From Lachnospiraceae bacterium XPB1003 (GTDB lineage Bacteria; Bacillota; Clostridia; Lachnospirales; Lachnospiraceae): a DNA stretch of 64,000 bases. Shown in pieces: positions 33,333 to 42,800 of the stretch. The translations under genes and the position numbers were made by a program. Below the pieces are notes generated by a model. The model worked only from the letters and a program-made list of their open reading frames with translations. It was not told the origin of the DNA and made no database searches. The stretch is taken from assembly GCA_900102065.1 (NCBI GenBank), contig FMVK01000009.1:1-64000 (forward strand), read 5' to 3'. Position 1 is the stretch's first letter, and each line of letters opens with the position of its first letter.

Positions 33333-34838
33333 ATGAGAAAGAAAAATTTAAAAAGAGGATGTGCAGGAGTGATAACGGCTTTAACTACTGCCTGCCTTTT
33401 CGGAGGATGCGGTACTGCCCCTGCGGCAGAGGAGACCATAGTACTGGAGGAAAAGGACTTCTCCAAAACAGTCGTAGCTGACGGTACAGTGGAATGCTCC
33501 GACCCCGAATATGTGTATTCTACTCTCAAGCTTCCTGTTAAAGAAGTTTTCGTAGAGGTGGGAGATACTGTTAAGGAAGGCGATGTAATCTGCGTGCTTG
33601 ATACAGCAACAGTTGAAGACGAGATCGAATTAAAGATCGCATCCATGGAGCTTTCAGAGAAGAATGCAGCATCAAGTCTGACTGCGGCTAAACATAAGTA
33701 CGATACTATATCTGAAGGTTTGGAGTACGGAACGGATGCAACACTTGTTGCGGCTTATACCAGACTCCAGAATGCTGCAGATGCTTGGGTAACAACAGAA
33801 AAGGCTTATCAGGATTACAAGAATTCCATAGACAGAGGAACAGACAGAGAGCTTCTTGCAGCCGATCAGGCTGTTGCAACAGCTGCAAATGCGGTTCAGC
33901 AGGCAAGATCTATGCAGGCAGAGTATGATGATCACAAGGATGAGGAAGAAGAACACATCACAGATATCATGATAGAGCAGGCAGAGGATAGTGTGGAAAG
34001 TGCATGTCTTGCTTATCAGCAGGCTATCGAGAGAAGAGATAATCTTATCGGACTTTCCGATGTGACTCTTTCCGATTACGCCCGCAACTCTCAGGTTGCA
34101 CAGATGGAGTTCCTTCTTGCTCAGAATGAGATGTATGCAGCAATGAGAGCCGTTGAAAAGGAAAAGCAGACAAGTGCAGATGCTGTTGCACAGGCAAGAC
34201 TTGCAGGTGATATGAGTGTTAAGCAGCTGGAACTCGAGCAGCTTCAGAAGAAGCTTGATGACTCTGTTATAACTGCAAAGGCATCAGGAACAATAACTGT
34301 AGTTAATATCAATCCCGGTGAACAGCCTGATGGAATCATGTTTGTAATAGAGGATACATCGGATCTTGTAGTTACAGCCAGAGTTGAGGAGGCTGACATC
34401 AATGCGGTTGCGATCGGACAGACAGCAACTGTTACTCTTAAGTCTGATGACGGAAGAAGCTACAATGCCATAGTTGAAGATATCGCACCTTCAGCGATCA
34501 AGAATTCTTCAAACAAGACAGATACATCCGGTGAAGATGCGGAATACAATGTCAAGCTTAAGCTTCAGTCACCTGATAACATGATAAAGATCGGAATGAA
34601 CACTGATGTTGAGATCACTGTACTTGAGAGACAGGCTTGCTTTACTGTTCCCGACAGTGCTGTATATACAGATGATGATGGAGAGAATTACGTATATGCC
34701 GTAAAGGATTCGGGCAAGACCATTGATTCCCTTAAGGTTGAGAAAGGCGAATCATCAGGCAGGAACACCGTGATCAGCGGTGCAGGAGTGGCTTCAGGCG
34801 TGGTTATTCTTAATGATGCTGAGAAAGCAGCAAAGTAA
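33333..34838 (+). CDS. HlyD/MacA-like lipoprotein membrane-fusion protein
   Basis: A 501-aa extracytoplasmic adaptor. A lipoprotein signal ends at CLFGGC (lipid-modified Cys near residue 26), followed by a biotinyl-lipoyl-like segment (VKEVFVEVGDTVKEGDVICVLD). A long alpha-helical coiled-coil hairpin (about 115-310) and beta-barrel parts (TVVNINPGEQPDG, VEEADINAVAIGQTATV) follow. Such proteins link MacB-type permeases to their partners or substrates. It has its own predicted promoter and operator (33229) rather than simply following the permease. GGGAG precedes two adjacent ATG codons (33330 and 33333). Confidence 0.9.
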   Translation: MRKKNLKRGCAGVITALTTACLFGGCGTAPAAEETIVLEEKDFSKTVVADGTVECSDPEYVYSTLKLPVKEVFVEVGDTVKEGDVICVLDTATVEDEIELKIASMELSEKNAASSLTAAKHKYDTISEGLEYGTDATLVAAYTRLQNAADAWVTTEKAYQDYKNSIDRGTDRELLAADQAVATAANAVQQARSMQAEYDDHKDEEEEHITDIMIEQAEDSVESACLAYQQAIERRDNLIGLSDVTLSDYARNSQVAQMEFLLAQNEMYAAMRAVEKEKQTSADAVAQARLAGDMSVKQLELEQLQKKLDDSVITAKASGTITVVNINPGEQPDGIMFVIEDTSDLVVTARVEEADINAVAIGQTATVTLKSDDGRSYNAIVEDIAPSAIKNSSNKTDTSGEDAEYNVKLKLQSPDNMIKIGMNTDVEITVLERQACFTVPDSAVYTDDDGENYVYAVKDSGKTIDSLKVEKGESSGRNTVISGAGVASGVVILNDAEKAAK

Positions 34839-34866
34839 GATTAACCGTTACAGTTCCCCTTTTTTT

Positions 34867-34898
34867 CCTCCGTGCGGTTAACCGCACGGAGGTTTTTT
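34867..34898 (+). terminator. Terminator after the adaptor gene
   Basis: A perfect 11-bp stem CCTCCGTGCGG / CCGCACGGAGG with loop TTAA is followed by TTTTTT. It lies between convergent genes and its U-tract touches the end of the histidine kinase gene. Confidence 0.93.
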
Positions 34899-36189
34899 AT
34901 GCCTGTCTGAGAACTATTGTTACCGACATCAGATCGTCATGGACCGAAGCATAGATATCTCCATCCATTTGCTGCATGAGCTTTCTGCATATGTAGAGAC
35001 CAAGACCGCTTCCTTCTTTTCCTTTTGAATTGGAACCGCGCCAGAAGCTGTCAAAGATATGGATAACCTCATTATCTGGTAGCGTGCAGCCGGTATTGGA
35101 GACTGTGATGAGAAGACAGTTCTCTTCACGTGCAAAATCAATTGTTATGGATCTTCCGTCGCCGTATTTTGCGGCGTTTTCTATCACATTCTGAAGTACT
35201 TCCATGCACCTGTCGCAATCTCCCTTGAGAAGGCAGTCGGAATACTCGGATATTTCGAAGGATGTGCGCGAAAGAGAAAATTTATCTTTATAATAATGTT
35301 TTATTTCATTGATGACATTGGAAATGTAGAATTCTCCGCTGTCCACTTCGATGTTGAGGAAGTCGTTTCTTGATGCATCCACGATCTTATTGATATAATC
35401 CTGGATCTCGTCTGCTTTGCTGTTGATCCCGTTTGCTATTTCCTTCTTCTTCTCAGGGTCCTTATAAAGATCCTTTGAGAGTGCCTTGGCACTGAGCTTG
35501 ATAGCGGAAAGAGGTGTTTTGATATCGTGGGACAGAGAAAGGAGCAGAGTCTTCTTATCCTTCTCAAGCATCAGATCGTTTCGTTTCTGTTCTTCGAGAT
35601 GCTCGCGTAACAGATCGATGCCCCATATAAACTTACCGAAGAATTTATTCTTTTCTTCTTTTACGGGAAATGTAAGATTACCTTTTGCAAGCTCGATAGG
35701 GACCTGTGAAAGTGAATCGAAAGGTTTGAGGAGCTTGAACTTAAGGTAGAGCATGATCAATACGGTGATGACTGCCGAAATACAGAAGATTATATTACAA
35801 AATAAGAGAAGAGTATTTGTGACGGTACTCACCGGAGTATAATCGAAGCGAAAAAGCACACCGCCGATAAGCCGCAGGCTGTAATCAGAATTGCCGGTAA
35901 AGAAAGAAGGGGCATTTTCTTCATCGGTGGGATCAAATATGGAAATATTGGTAACATATGTTTTATTTGACAGATCGATGGATCTGACTGCTTCCGAGGG
36001 TGACATGATGAATGCTCCGTCTTCGTCTAACATAGTTGTTTCCAGTTTATTTGCGGTACGTTCAATCTCCACCCGGTACTCTCTCCCGTGCTTTTTCCTG
36101 CCATCGGAGATGATCATGAAGTCGGTCAGCGCTGCCAAAGCAATGAAGATCAGTATTATTTCTATTATAAGTCTGTTAAATCGTTTCAC
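34897..36189 (-). CDS. Sensor histidine kinase of the ABC cluster
   Basis: A 430-aa sensor kinase: TM1 (about residues 8-28), an exterior domain of about 90 residues, TM2 (about 122-148), a HAMP-like linker, H-box LSHDIKTPLSAIKLSA, N-box NVIENAAKYGDG, and G-box GSGLGLYICRKLM. It starts with GTG overlapping the stop of the response regulator gene, so the two are translated together. The size of its exterior domain exceeds that of intramembrane-sensing BceS kinases. Position among FtsX-type ABC genes suggests it controls them. Confidence 0.9.
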   Translation of the reverse strand: MKRFNRLIIEIILIFIALAALTDFMIISDGRKKHGREYRVEIERTANKLETTMLDEDGAFIMSPSEAVRSIDLSNKTYVTNISIFDPTDEENAPSFFTGNSDYSLRLIGGVLFRFDYTPVSTVTNTLLLFCNIIFCISAVITVLIMLYLKFKLLKPFDSLSQVPIELAKGNLTFPVKEEKNKFFGKFIWGIDLLREHLEEQKRNDLMLEKDKKTLLLSLSHDIKTPLSAIKLSAKALSKDLYKDPEKKKEIANGINSKADEIQDYINKIVDASRNDFLNIEVDSGEFYISNVINEIKHYYKDKFSLSRTSFEISEYSDCLLKGDCDRCMEVLQNVIENAAKYGDGRSITIDFAREENCLLITVSNTGCTLPDNEVIHIFDSFWRGSNSKGKEGSGLGLYICRKLMQQMDGDIYASVHDDLMSVTIVLRQA

Positions 36190-36848
36190 TGGTACTTATA
36201 TCCCACTCCCCATACAGTCAGTATCTTTTTCGGATCTTTCGGATCGTCCTCGATCTTTAAACGCAGTCTCTTGATATGAACGGTAAGAGTCTGCGGCTCG
36301 GAGACACTGTCAAATCCCCAGATCCTGTTGAAGATAAAATCTTTATTAAGTGCCTTCCCTTTATTCTCGGCAAGAAGCAGAAGGAGCTCAAATTCCTTAA
36401 TGGTAAGATCCAAAGGAACGCCGCCTTTATAGGCTTTGTTTTCGGCCTTGTTGATGACAAGATCGCCGTCTGTTATGGAATCCTGTCCGTATCGTCTTGC
36501 GAAGAGTCCTTTTATCTGAGCTAACAGCAGATCGATATCATAGGGCTTTTCGATATAATCATCCGCACCCTGGAGAAGCCCGTTGAGCTTATCGTTCTTT
36601 TCGTTCTTGGCGCTCAGCATAAAGATAGGAGTATTACTGTCCTTTCGGATCTCTGAGCAGACAGCATATCCATCCATTCCCGGAAGCATGATATCAAGCA
36701 GTATGAGTTTGGCTCCGTATTGCTTATATAATTTGAGACCCTTTTCGCCGTCCGATGCGACTGATACGGAATAACCGTCTGCCTGAAGAAAATCACGCAA
36801 CAGTTCCGCTATCTCTTTGTTATCTTCAACTATCAGGATATCTGACAT
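36186..36848 (-). CDS. OmpR-family response regulator of the ABC cluster
   Basis: A 220-aa regulator. The receiver has VEDN, phosphoacceptor Asp in LLDIMLPGMDG, MLSAKNE and EKPYD. The winged helix has DLTIKEFELLLLLAENKG, IWGFDSVSEPQTLTVHIKRLR and TVWGVGYKYQ. ATG 36848 has GGAGG eight bases upstream; a frame start at 36872 has none. It is divergent from the permease at 36997, and the shared intergenic region holds one of three copies of the TTAAGGATT operator. Autoregulation is therefore possible. Confidence 0.92.
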   Translation of the reverse strand: MSDILIVEDNKEIAELLRDFLQADGYSVSVASDGEKGLKLYKQYGAKLILLDIMLPGMDGYAVCSEIRKDSNTPIFMLSAKNEKNDKLNGLLQGADDYIEKPYDIDLLLAQIKGLFARRYGQDSITDGDLVINKAENKAYKGGVPLDLTIKEFELLLLLAENKGKALNKDFIFNRIWGFDSVSEPQTLTVHIKRLRLKIEDDPKDPKKILTVWGVGYKYQ

Positions 36849-36938
36849 AAATTTATCCTCCGTAAATATCACCTTTTTTAATTATATCTTTACAATTATC
36901 AATAGACAATAAGAGAGAAATCATATGTATGAAATATA

Positions 36939-36972
36939 ATTAAGGATTTTTTAATAATTTAGAGCGTATGCT
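36939..36972 (+). promoter_or_regulatory. Direct-repeat operator and promoter of the first tandem permease
   Basis: TTAAGGATTTTTTAATAAT (36940-36958), second half-site starting at 36950, then 17 nt to a -10 box TATGCT (36967-36972). An alternative extended -10 TGCTACAAT lies five bases on. Same arrangement as at 33229 and 39374. Confidence 0.7.
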
Positions 36973-36996
36973 ACAATCACAAACAAAGGAGATACT

Positions 36997-39357
36997 ATGA
37001 TTTTTCGTATACTTTTAAAAGATATAAAAAGAAGAAAGACAATGAACATCATCCTTCTGATGTTTGTGTTGATCGCATCTATGTTTACCGGCAGCGGCCT
37101 GTCCACCACCGTATCGGTGATGGGAGGTCTTGATCATTTTTTTGACATGTCAGAAACGGGCAATTTTCTCTTTATCGCAAGCGGAGAAGGGAATTCCCAT
37201 GAGATTAACAGGACCCTTGAAAAAAGTGATGCCGTAAAAGGATACAGGGTTGAAAAAGTATATACCGCTCCGACAAAATCTGTGAAAAAAGAAAACGGGG
37301 ATGATTTTAAAACAGGTTTCCCTATGTTTTTATCGGAGGATGACAGATGTGAGAAGAATTTCGATATTAACAATAATGAGATCACGGAAGTAAATGAAGG
37401 ACATGTTTATCTCTCAAAGAGTTACATGGATGCCAATGAGATTAACCCCGGGGATCGCATCACTATCGATATAGAAGGAAAAAGCTTTGACCTGATCGTT
37501 GACGGTATAATGAAAGATGCCGTGTTCTGTGATGTTCACATGATGAACACCCAAAGGGTGGTTCTTAATGAACGTGATATGAGGAAGATAAGAAACAATC
37601 CTTTGTTTCGGAACAATGGCGATCTGATCTATTATATCTATTATATTGATTGCGATGACACGAGAGCAGTGGATTCGTTGTTAGCGGATGTTGAGGGATT
37701 TGAGTTTTCGGGCGATAAAGAGATGCTTAAGAATCTCTATGTAATGGATCTTATGATCTCGATGATAATGATCGTGCTCAGTATCCTGCTGATTGCGGTA
37801 TCATTTGTAATCCTTCATTTTTCAATCAACTTTACACTGGAAGAGGATTTCAGAGAGATAGGTGTTCTAAAGGCTATAGGTCTGAAGAATTTTAGAATAA
37901 GAAGTATGAATACCGTGAAGTACACTGCAATGGCCATTGGTGGATCCATAGCAGGATTCTTTGCGAGTATCCCGCTTGCCATGAAACTTGTAGGAGCGGT
38001 GGAAGGTAAGATGGTGGTTGAGAATACTGCCGGTGTCATTCCTAACCTGACAGGTGCCCTCGTTGTTACGGTTCTTATAGGAAGCTATGCATGGCATTGT
38101 ACCGGTAAGATAAAGAAGTTCTCGCCAATGGATGCCATCAGATACGGGTCATCCGGAGAGCGCTTTTCGGGGAAGAAGGGCCGGAGGATACCGAGCCACA
38201 GGATCAATGTGGCATTCCATCTTGCTGTCAATGATATATTGAGTTTCCCCAGAAGATATCTGTCTATACTGATCTCATTTTTTCTCTGCACATTTATTGT
38301 GCTTATCCTCGACAATGCAGAGAATACCTTTAAGAGTGATGCCTTCATGGATATGTTATTCAGCAGAGGCGACATGGTAGGGGAATTCAGTTCGGCGGAT
38401 ATGCTTAAAAAAAATTACAACGATGCGGAACTGTATCTTATGTATGAACGTATGGAAAAGAAGCTGGCAGCAGAAGGGATCCCATGCAGACTTTCATATG
38501 TCGATGATATGTCTTCAACACTTGAGTTAAACGGAGAAGATCATAAGATAAGGACGATACGTTCTGTCAGGTCGCTTCCCGAGGATCATGATTATACCGA
38601 AGGGTCAGGGCCTCAAAATGCCGGAGAGATCGCTGTGACAAAAACTATAGCGGATAAGTATGGCCTTGAAATAGGCGATGTGATAAAGGCAGATATGGGA
38701 AAGGGGAAGAAGGATGTTGTTATCTGCGGCTTCTTTCAATCTTTTGCCAATACCGGAAATGTTATCCGTGTAAGTGAAGAAGTCCGTCATGACGGATACA
38801 GGGTCGGGGGCGCAGTCATTCATTTTACAAAAGATATGTCAGGTGAAGATCAAAAGCTGCTTGCCGGAAGGATTGCCGATATTTGCGGCTTTGAGAAAGT
38901 ATCTACCGCTGCAAAATACTGCGAGGACACCATGGGAGTGGCGGATGGTTTCACTGCCTTGAAATGGGTAATGCTTTTTATCAGTTTTATTGTAGTATTG
39001 CTGGTTTCGATATTGATGGAGAGGTCGTTTATTGCAAGCGAGAAGAACCAGATCGCGCTTATGAAGGCGGTTGGATTTAATAACAGATCCCTTGTTCGCT
39101 GGCATATCTTTCGCTTTGCGATAATAGCTGAAGTGGCCGTATTGCTTGCAGCTGCAGCATCGGTGCCTATGACAACCGTGATCTATTCCCCTGTTTTCTA
39201 CAACATGGGTGTTGCGGAGGTACGATACAGATACAACTATCTGAATATCCTGCTGATATATCCCCTGCTGATCTTTTTTGAGACGGTTTTTATGGTATCT
39301 CTCACATCTCTGTGTATGAGAAGCATAAAGAGTTCGGATATATCCAATCTTGAATGA
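36997..39357 (+). CDS. FtsX-type ABC permease, first of two tandem paralogues
   Basis: A 786-aa permease with the MacB/FtsX layout: TM1 (about residues 17-40), exterior domain (about 45-245), a TM cluster (about 248-375), TM (about 425-442), second exterior domain (about 450-645) and three C-terminal TMs. The start MIFRILLKDIKRRKTMN and end SIKSSDISNLE are shared with the next gene, so they are tandem duplicates. AAAGGAG precedes the ATG. It has its own operator (36939). The ATPase for both is likely 41869-42663. Confidence 0.9.
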   Translation: MIFRILLKDIKRRKTMNIILLMFVLIASMFTGSGLSTTVSVMGGLDHFFDMSETGNFLFIASGEGNSHEINRTLEKSDAVKGYRVEKVYTAPTKSVKKENGDDFKTGFPMFLSEDDRCEKNFDINNNEITEVNEGHVYLSKSYMDANEINPGDRITIDIEGKSFDLIVDGIMKDAVFCDVHMMNTQRVVLNERDMRKIRNNPLFRNNGDLIYYIYYIDCDDTRAVDSLLADVEGFEFSGDKEMLKNLYVMDLMISMIMIVLSILLIAVSFVILHFSINFTLEEDFREIGVLKAIGLKNFRIRSMNTVKYTAMAIGGSIAGFFASIPLAMKLVGAVEGKMVVENTAGVIPNLTGALVVTVLIGSYAWHCTGKIKKFSPMDAIRYGSSGERFSGKKGRRIPSHRINVAFHLAVNDILSFPRRYLSILISFFLCTFIVLILDNAENTFKSDAFMDMLFSRGDMVGEFSSADMLKKNYNDAELYLMYERMEKKLAAEGIPCRLSYVDDMSSTLELNGEDHKIRTIRSVRSLPEDHDYTEGSGPQNAGEIAVTKTIADKYGLEIGDVIKADMGKGKKDVVICGFFQSFANTGNVIRVSEEVRHDGYRVGGAVIHFTKDMSGEDQKLLAGRIADICGFEKVSTAAKYCEDTMGVADGFTALKWVMLFISFIVVLLVSILMERSFIASEKNQIALMKAVGFNNRSLVRWHIFRFAIIAEVAVLLAAAASVPMTTVIYSPVFYNMGVAEVRYRYNYLNILLIYPLLIFFETVFMVSLTSLCMRSIKSSDISNLE

Positions 39358-39373
39358 TAGATTAATTATCGGA

Positions 39374-39407
39374 TTTAAGGATTATTTAATAATCGACAAT
39401 GTATCAT
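39374..39407 (+). promoter_or_regulatory. Direct-repeat operator and promoter of the second tandem permease
   Basis: TTTAAGGATTATTTAATAAT (39374-39393) is identical over 20 bp to the site at 33229. The second half-site starts at 39385, 17 nt before a -10 box TATCAT (39402-39407). It lies only 17 bp after the previous gene. Confidence 0.72.
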
Positions 39408-39487
39408 GATCATTGTGGGGGAGATGATATGAGCAAACTCTCTGCCTGTGATGGAAAAATGAATATGTAAAAAGGAAACAATAACGG

Positions 39488-41842
39488 ATGATATTCCATA
39501 TACTTTCAAAAGATCTTAAAAGAAGAAAAACTATGAATGCCATATTACTGGTATTCGTTATCATAGCCGCAATGTTTACGGGAAGCGGACTCTCCAACAT
39601 GGTAGCTGTTCTTGGCGGACTTGATAAATTCTATGATATGTCCCATGCGGGAAATATCATGTGTATCTTCGAAGGAAATTATAACGAGAATGAGATAGAG
39701 AGGACGCTGGCAAAATGCGGATCCGTGACGGGCTGGACCAAGGAACTGGGATATGTTTATCCTGAATCCGTTAAGGTCGGAGATGAGGTATGCCAGACGG
39801 GAACGCCTCTTTTCATAAACATGGATGAGGCCGGAGAGTTGATATTTGATAAGAACAATGATCAGATAACAGAGGTTGATGCCGGTCATATCTATGTTAA
39901 TAAGGCGTACATGGATGCTAATCATATAAGTACGGGAGAGACTATAACCATAGATATAGCCGGCAAGACATTTGATCTTATTGTTGACGGTGAGATGAAG
40001 GATGCGGTATGGGGCGATCCCAACATGATAAGCAACACACGTTTTCTGATGAACGAACGTGATTTCAAAAGGGTCAAGAATAATAAGATTTTTGAGAACG
40101 CCAACTATAAAGGCCTGGTTTATTACATAGAATGTTCGGATACAGATGAAGTTGATCGTGCTATGCAGGATCTTGACGGATTCGGTTTTGCCGGAGACAG
40201 GGATATGCTCAAGATGATATATCTTATGGATATGCTCGCTTCATTTATCCTCATTGCTTTAAGCGGAGCACTTATCCTGGTTTCATTTGTGATACTCAGA
40301 TTCTCGATCAATTTTACTCTCAGCGAAGAGTTCAGAGAGATCGGTGTGCTTAAAGCTATCGGCTTAAAGAATTTTCAGATAAGAAGACTTCATACGATAA
40401 AATATGCCGGCATTGCGGTAATAGGTGCGGTGATCGGATTTTTTGCAGGTGTTCCTCTCGCCGGAGTTCTTCTTGAATCTGCGGCTGAAAGAATGGTTTT
40501 GGAAAATTCATCGGGGATAATGCCTAATGTTGTGGGAAGCCTGATCATAATAGCAGGAATAGTCGGATATGCATGGCACTGTACAGGAAGGATAAAGAAA
40601 TTCACGCCTATTGATGCCATAAGATTTGGCTCCGGCGGAGAGAGATTCTCGGGGAAGAGGGGAGTTAGAATCCCGGGACGCAGGATTAATACTGCGATAT
40701 ATTTGGCTTTCAATGACATACTCAGCTCTCCTGTAAGATACCTGACCATATTGATCTCTTTCTGCCTCAGTACTTTGATCGTACTGGTATTGGATAATAC
40801 GGCGGCAACTCTTCAGAGTGATTCGCTTATGGACAGCTGCCTGATCGACGGTGATGCCATATGCGAGATCAGCAGTGAAGAGGCTATGGATCTTAAAAGA
40901 AGAGATCTTTCGAAATGGGCTGAGGGAATAGAAAAAGAGTTTAATGAAGACGGCATCCCCTGTGAAGTCTATACCGCAGATATGACTACTCTTGAATATG
41001 AGATAAGAGGTGATAAATATAATTATCTTACCGTATGGCCCGTAGATGTTCCGGAAGGCGTGATGAAATTTACCGAAGGAACCGAACCCACCAATCCGGA
41101 AGAGATAGGTTTGAGTTCCGGAATAGCATCAAAGCTGAATATAGGGATAGGTGATACCATCAAGGTTAACTACGGAAAAGGTAAACGGGATGTGATAATT
41201 ACAGGTATTTATGAAACATTTAACAACCTGGGAGAAGGTGTCCGCCTGTCGGCCGATGCACCGATCCCGATGGGGAGTCAGGGCGGCATAGGATATGCGT
41301 TCGTAAAATATACTGATAATCCTTCGGCGAAAACAGAGAAGTTAAGGGCAGAACGTATAAGAAAGAATTATGATTTCGAGAAAGTATATGAAGCCTGGGA
41401 ATTCTGCGCAGAGATGACCGGCGCCGCAGGTCCGATAAATGCAATGAAATATCTGCTTCTTATGATAGCCCTCATCATTGTTGCGCTTGTATCGGTGCTT
41501 ATGGAAAGAACTTTTATCGCAGCCGAGAAGAATCAGATAGCTTTGCTTAAGGCAATAGGATTCAATGATGGAAAGATCGTTTTCTGGCATGTGTTCAGAT
41601 TTGCTACTGTAACGCTTTTGGCGGTATTGTTGGCAACAGCGGTATCGATACCGCTTACCAATCTGATAATGACTCCGGTATTCGGATCCATGGGTGTGAC
41701 ACATCTGGAATACAGATATAATTTCTTTAATATACTTTTATTATTCCCGGGACTTGTGCTGGGAATGACTATAGCGGCATCATTTATGACATCACTGTTT
41801 ATGAAGAGTATCAAGAGCTCTGATATGGCAAATATCGAATAA
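39488..41842 (+). CDS. FtsX-type ABC permease, second tandem paralogue
   Basis: A 784-aa paralogue of the preceding permease with the same membrane layout. N-terminus MIFHILSKDLKRRKTMNAI, shared FSINFTL.E.FREIGVLKAIGLKNF, YAWHCTG.IKKF.P.DAIR, FSGK, and LMER.FIA.EKNQIAL.KA.GFN. The exterior domains are the most divergent part, as expected if the two recognise different ligands or form a heterodimer. It has its own copy of the operator (39374). The ATPase follows after 26 bp. Confidence 0.9.
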   Translation: MIFHILSKDLKRRKTMNAILLVFVIIAAMFTGSGLSNMVAVLGGLDKFYDMSHAGNIMCIFEGNYNENEIERTLAKCGSVTGWTKELGYVYPESVKVGDEVCQTGTPLFINMDEAGELIFDKNNDQITEVDAGHIYVNKAYMDANHISTGETITIDIAGKTFDLIVDGEMKDAVWGDPNMISNTRFLMNERDFKRVKNNKIFENANYKGLVYYIECSDTDEVDRAMQDLDGFGFAGDRDMLKMIYLMDMLASFILIALSGALILVSFVILRFSINFTLSEEFREIGVLKAIGLKNFQIRRLHTIKYAGIAVIGAVIGFFAGVPLAGVLLESAAERMVLENSSGIMPNVVGSLIIIAGIVGYAWHCTGRIKKFTPIDAIRFGSGGERFSGKRGVRIPGRRINTAIYLAFNDILSSPVRYLTILISFCLSTLIVLVLDNTAATLQSDSLMDSCLIDGDAICEISSEEAMDLKRRDLSKWAEGIEKEFNEDGIPCEVYTADMTTLEYEIRGDKYNYLTVWPVDVPEGVMKFTEGTEPTNPEEIGLSSGIASKLNIGIGDTIKVNYGKGKRDVIITGIYETFNNLGEGVRLSADAPIPMGSQGGIGYAFVKYTDNPSAKTEKLRAERIRKNYDFEKVYEAWEFCAEMTGAAGPINAMKYLLLMIALIIVALVSVLMERTFIAAEKNQIALLKAIGFNDGKIVFWHVFRFATVTLLAVLLATAVSIPLTNLIMTPVFGSMGVTHLEYRYNFFNILLLFPGLVLGMTIAASFMTSLFMKSIKSSDMANIE

Positions 41843-41868
41843 TATCGAATAAAGAAAGGGAGCGAATT

Positions 41869-42663
41869 ATGGCAAACGAGATCCGTATGGAAAATGAAGA
41901 AAATGTAATAGAAGTGAGAGACCTTTGCAAGACCTATATTACGAATAAAAGACAGCTGAATGTTCTTCGCAATGTCAGCTTCGATATAAAATCGGGAGAT
42001 ATGGTCGGCGTAATGGGACCCTCAGGATCCGGTAAATCAACGCTTTTGTATTCGGTGTCCGGAATGGACAGAGCGACTGCGGGGGAAGTAAGATTCTGCG
42101 GTCGTGATATAACCAAGCTCTCCGACAGCAAGATGGCTGAGATCCGTCTTGATGAGATGGGATTTATCTTCCAGCAGATGTATATGTTAAAGAATCTTAC
42201 TGTATTCGATAATGTCATTCTTCCCGCATGTCAGTCCAAGAAGCTGCACGAAACAATGAAGGAGACAAAGGCACGCGGTGAAGAGCTGATGAGAAAATTC
42301 GGAATAATCGAGACTGCCGACAATGATATCAACGAGGTGTCCGGCGGACAGCTGCAGAGAGCCTGCATCGCAAGGAGCATGATCAACAAGCCCCGTATCA
42401 TCTTCGCCGATGAGCCTACCGGTGCGCTTAACCGTTCATCGTCCGATGAGGTTATGAAGGAACTGGTAAAGATCAATAACGAAGGCGCTACCATCATGCT
42501 GGTTACGCACGATGCCAAGGTAGCTGCTAAGTGTTCGAGAGTACTCTATATCGTGGACGGAAATATCAAAGGTGAGTTCGAACTCGGTAAATATACGGAA
42601 GAAGACGACATTAAGACCAGAGAGCGTCATCTGAACAACTGGCTTATGGAGATGGGCTGGTAA
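41869..42663 (+). CDS. ABC transporter ATPase for the tandem permeases
   Basis: A 264-aa ATPase with Walker A GPSGSGKST, Q-loop FIFQQMYMLKN, signature VSGGQLQR, Walker B IIFADEPTGALN and H-loop LVTHD. It belongs to the same type VII group as the 30166 ATPase but has a C-terminal extension (EDDIKTRERHLNNWLMEMGW). A GGGAG site precedes the ATG. It is placed directly after the two permease paralogues and probably serves one or both. Confidence 0.93.
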   Translation: MANEIRMENEENVIEVRDLCKTYITNKRQLNVLRNVSFDIKSGDMVGVMGPSGSGKSTLLYSVSGMDRATAGEVRFCGRDITKLSDSKMAEIRLDEMGFIFQQMYMLKNLTVFDNVILPACQSKKLHETMKETKARGEELMRKFGIIETADNDINEVSGGQLQRACIARSMINKPRIIFADEPTGALNRSSSDEVMKELVKINNEGATIMLVTHDAKVAAKCSRVLYIVDGNIKGEFELGKYTEEDDIKTRERHLNNWLMEMGW

Positions 42664-42800
42664 TTTTCACCTCCGTACCCGGGCGTACTATTGAAAAATC
42701 CGGCGAAAAATAAGAGAATAATCCATGAATCTTAGTATATACGCAGTCGGTTTAACTAACGGGACTGCGATAAAAACAGAAACAGGAAGGATTATCTGAC

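Noticed and set aside
42745-42775. Terminator CGCAGTC / GACTGCG before the alpha-galactosidase gene
   Set aside because: The 7-bp stem has a long loop and is followed by ATAAAAAC rather than a T-tract.
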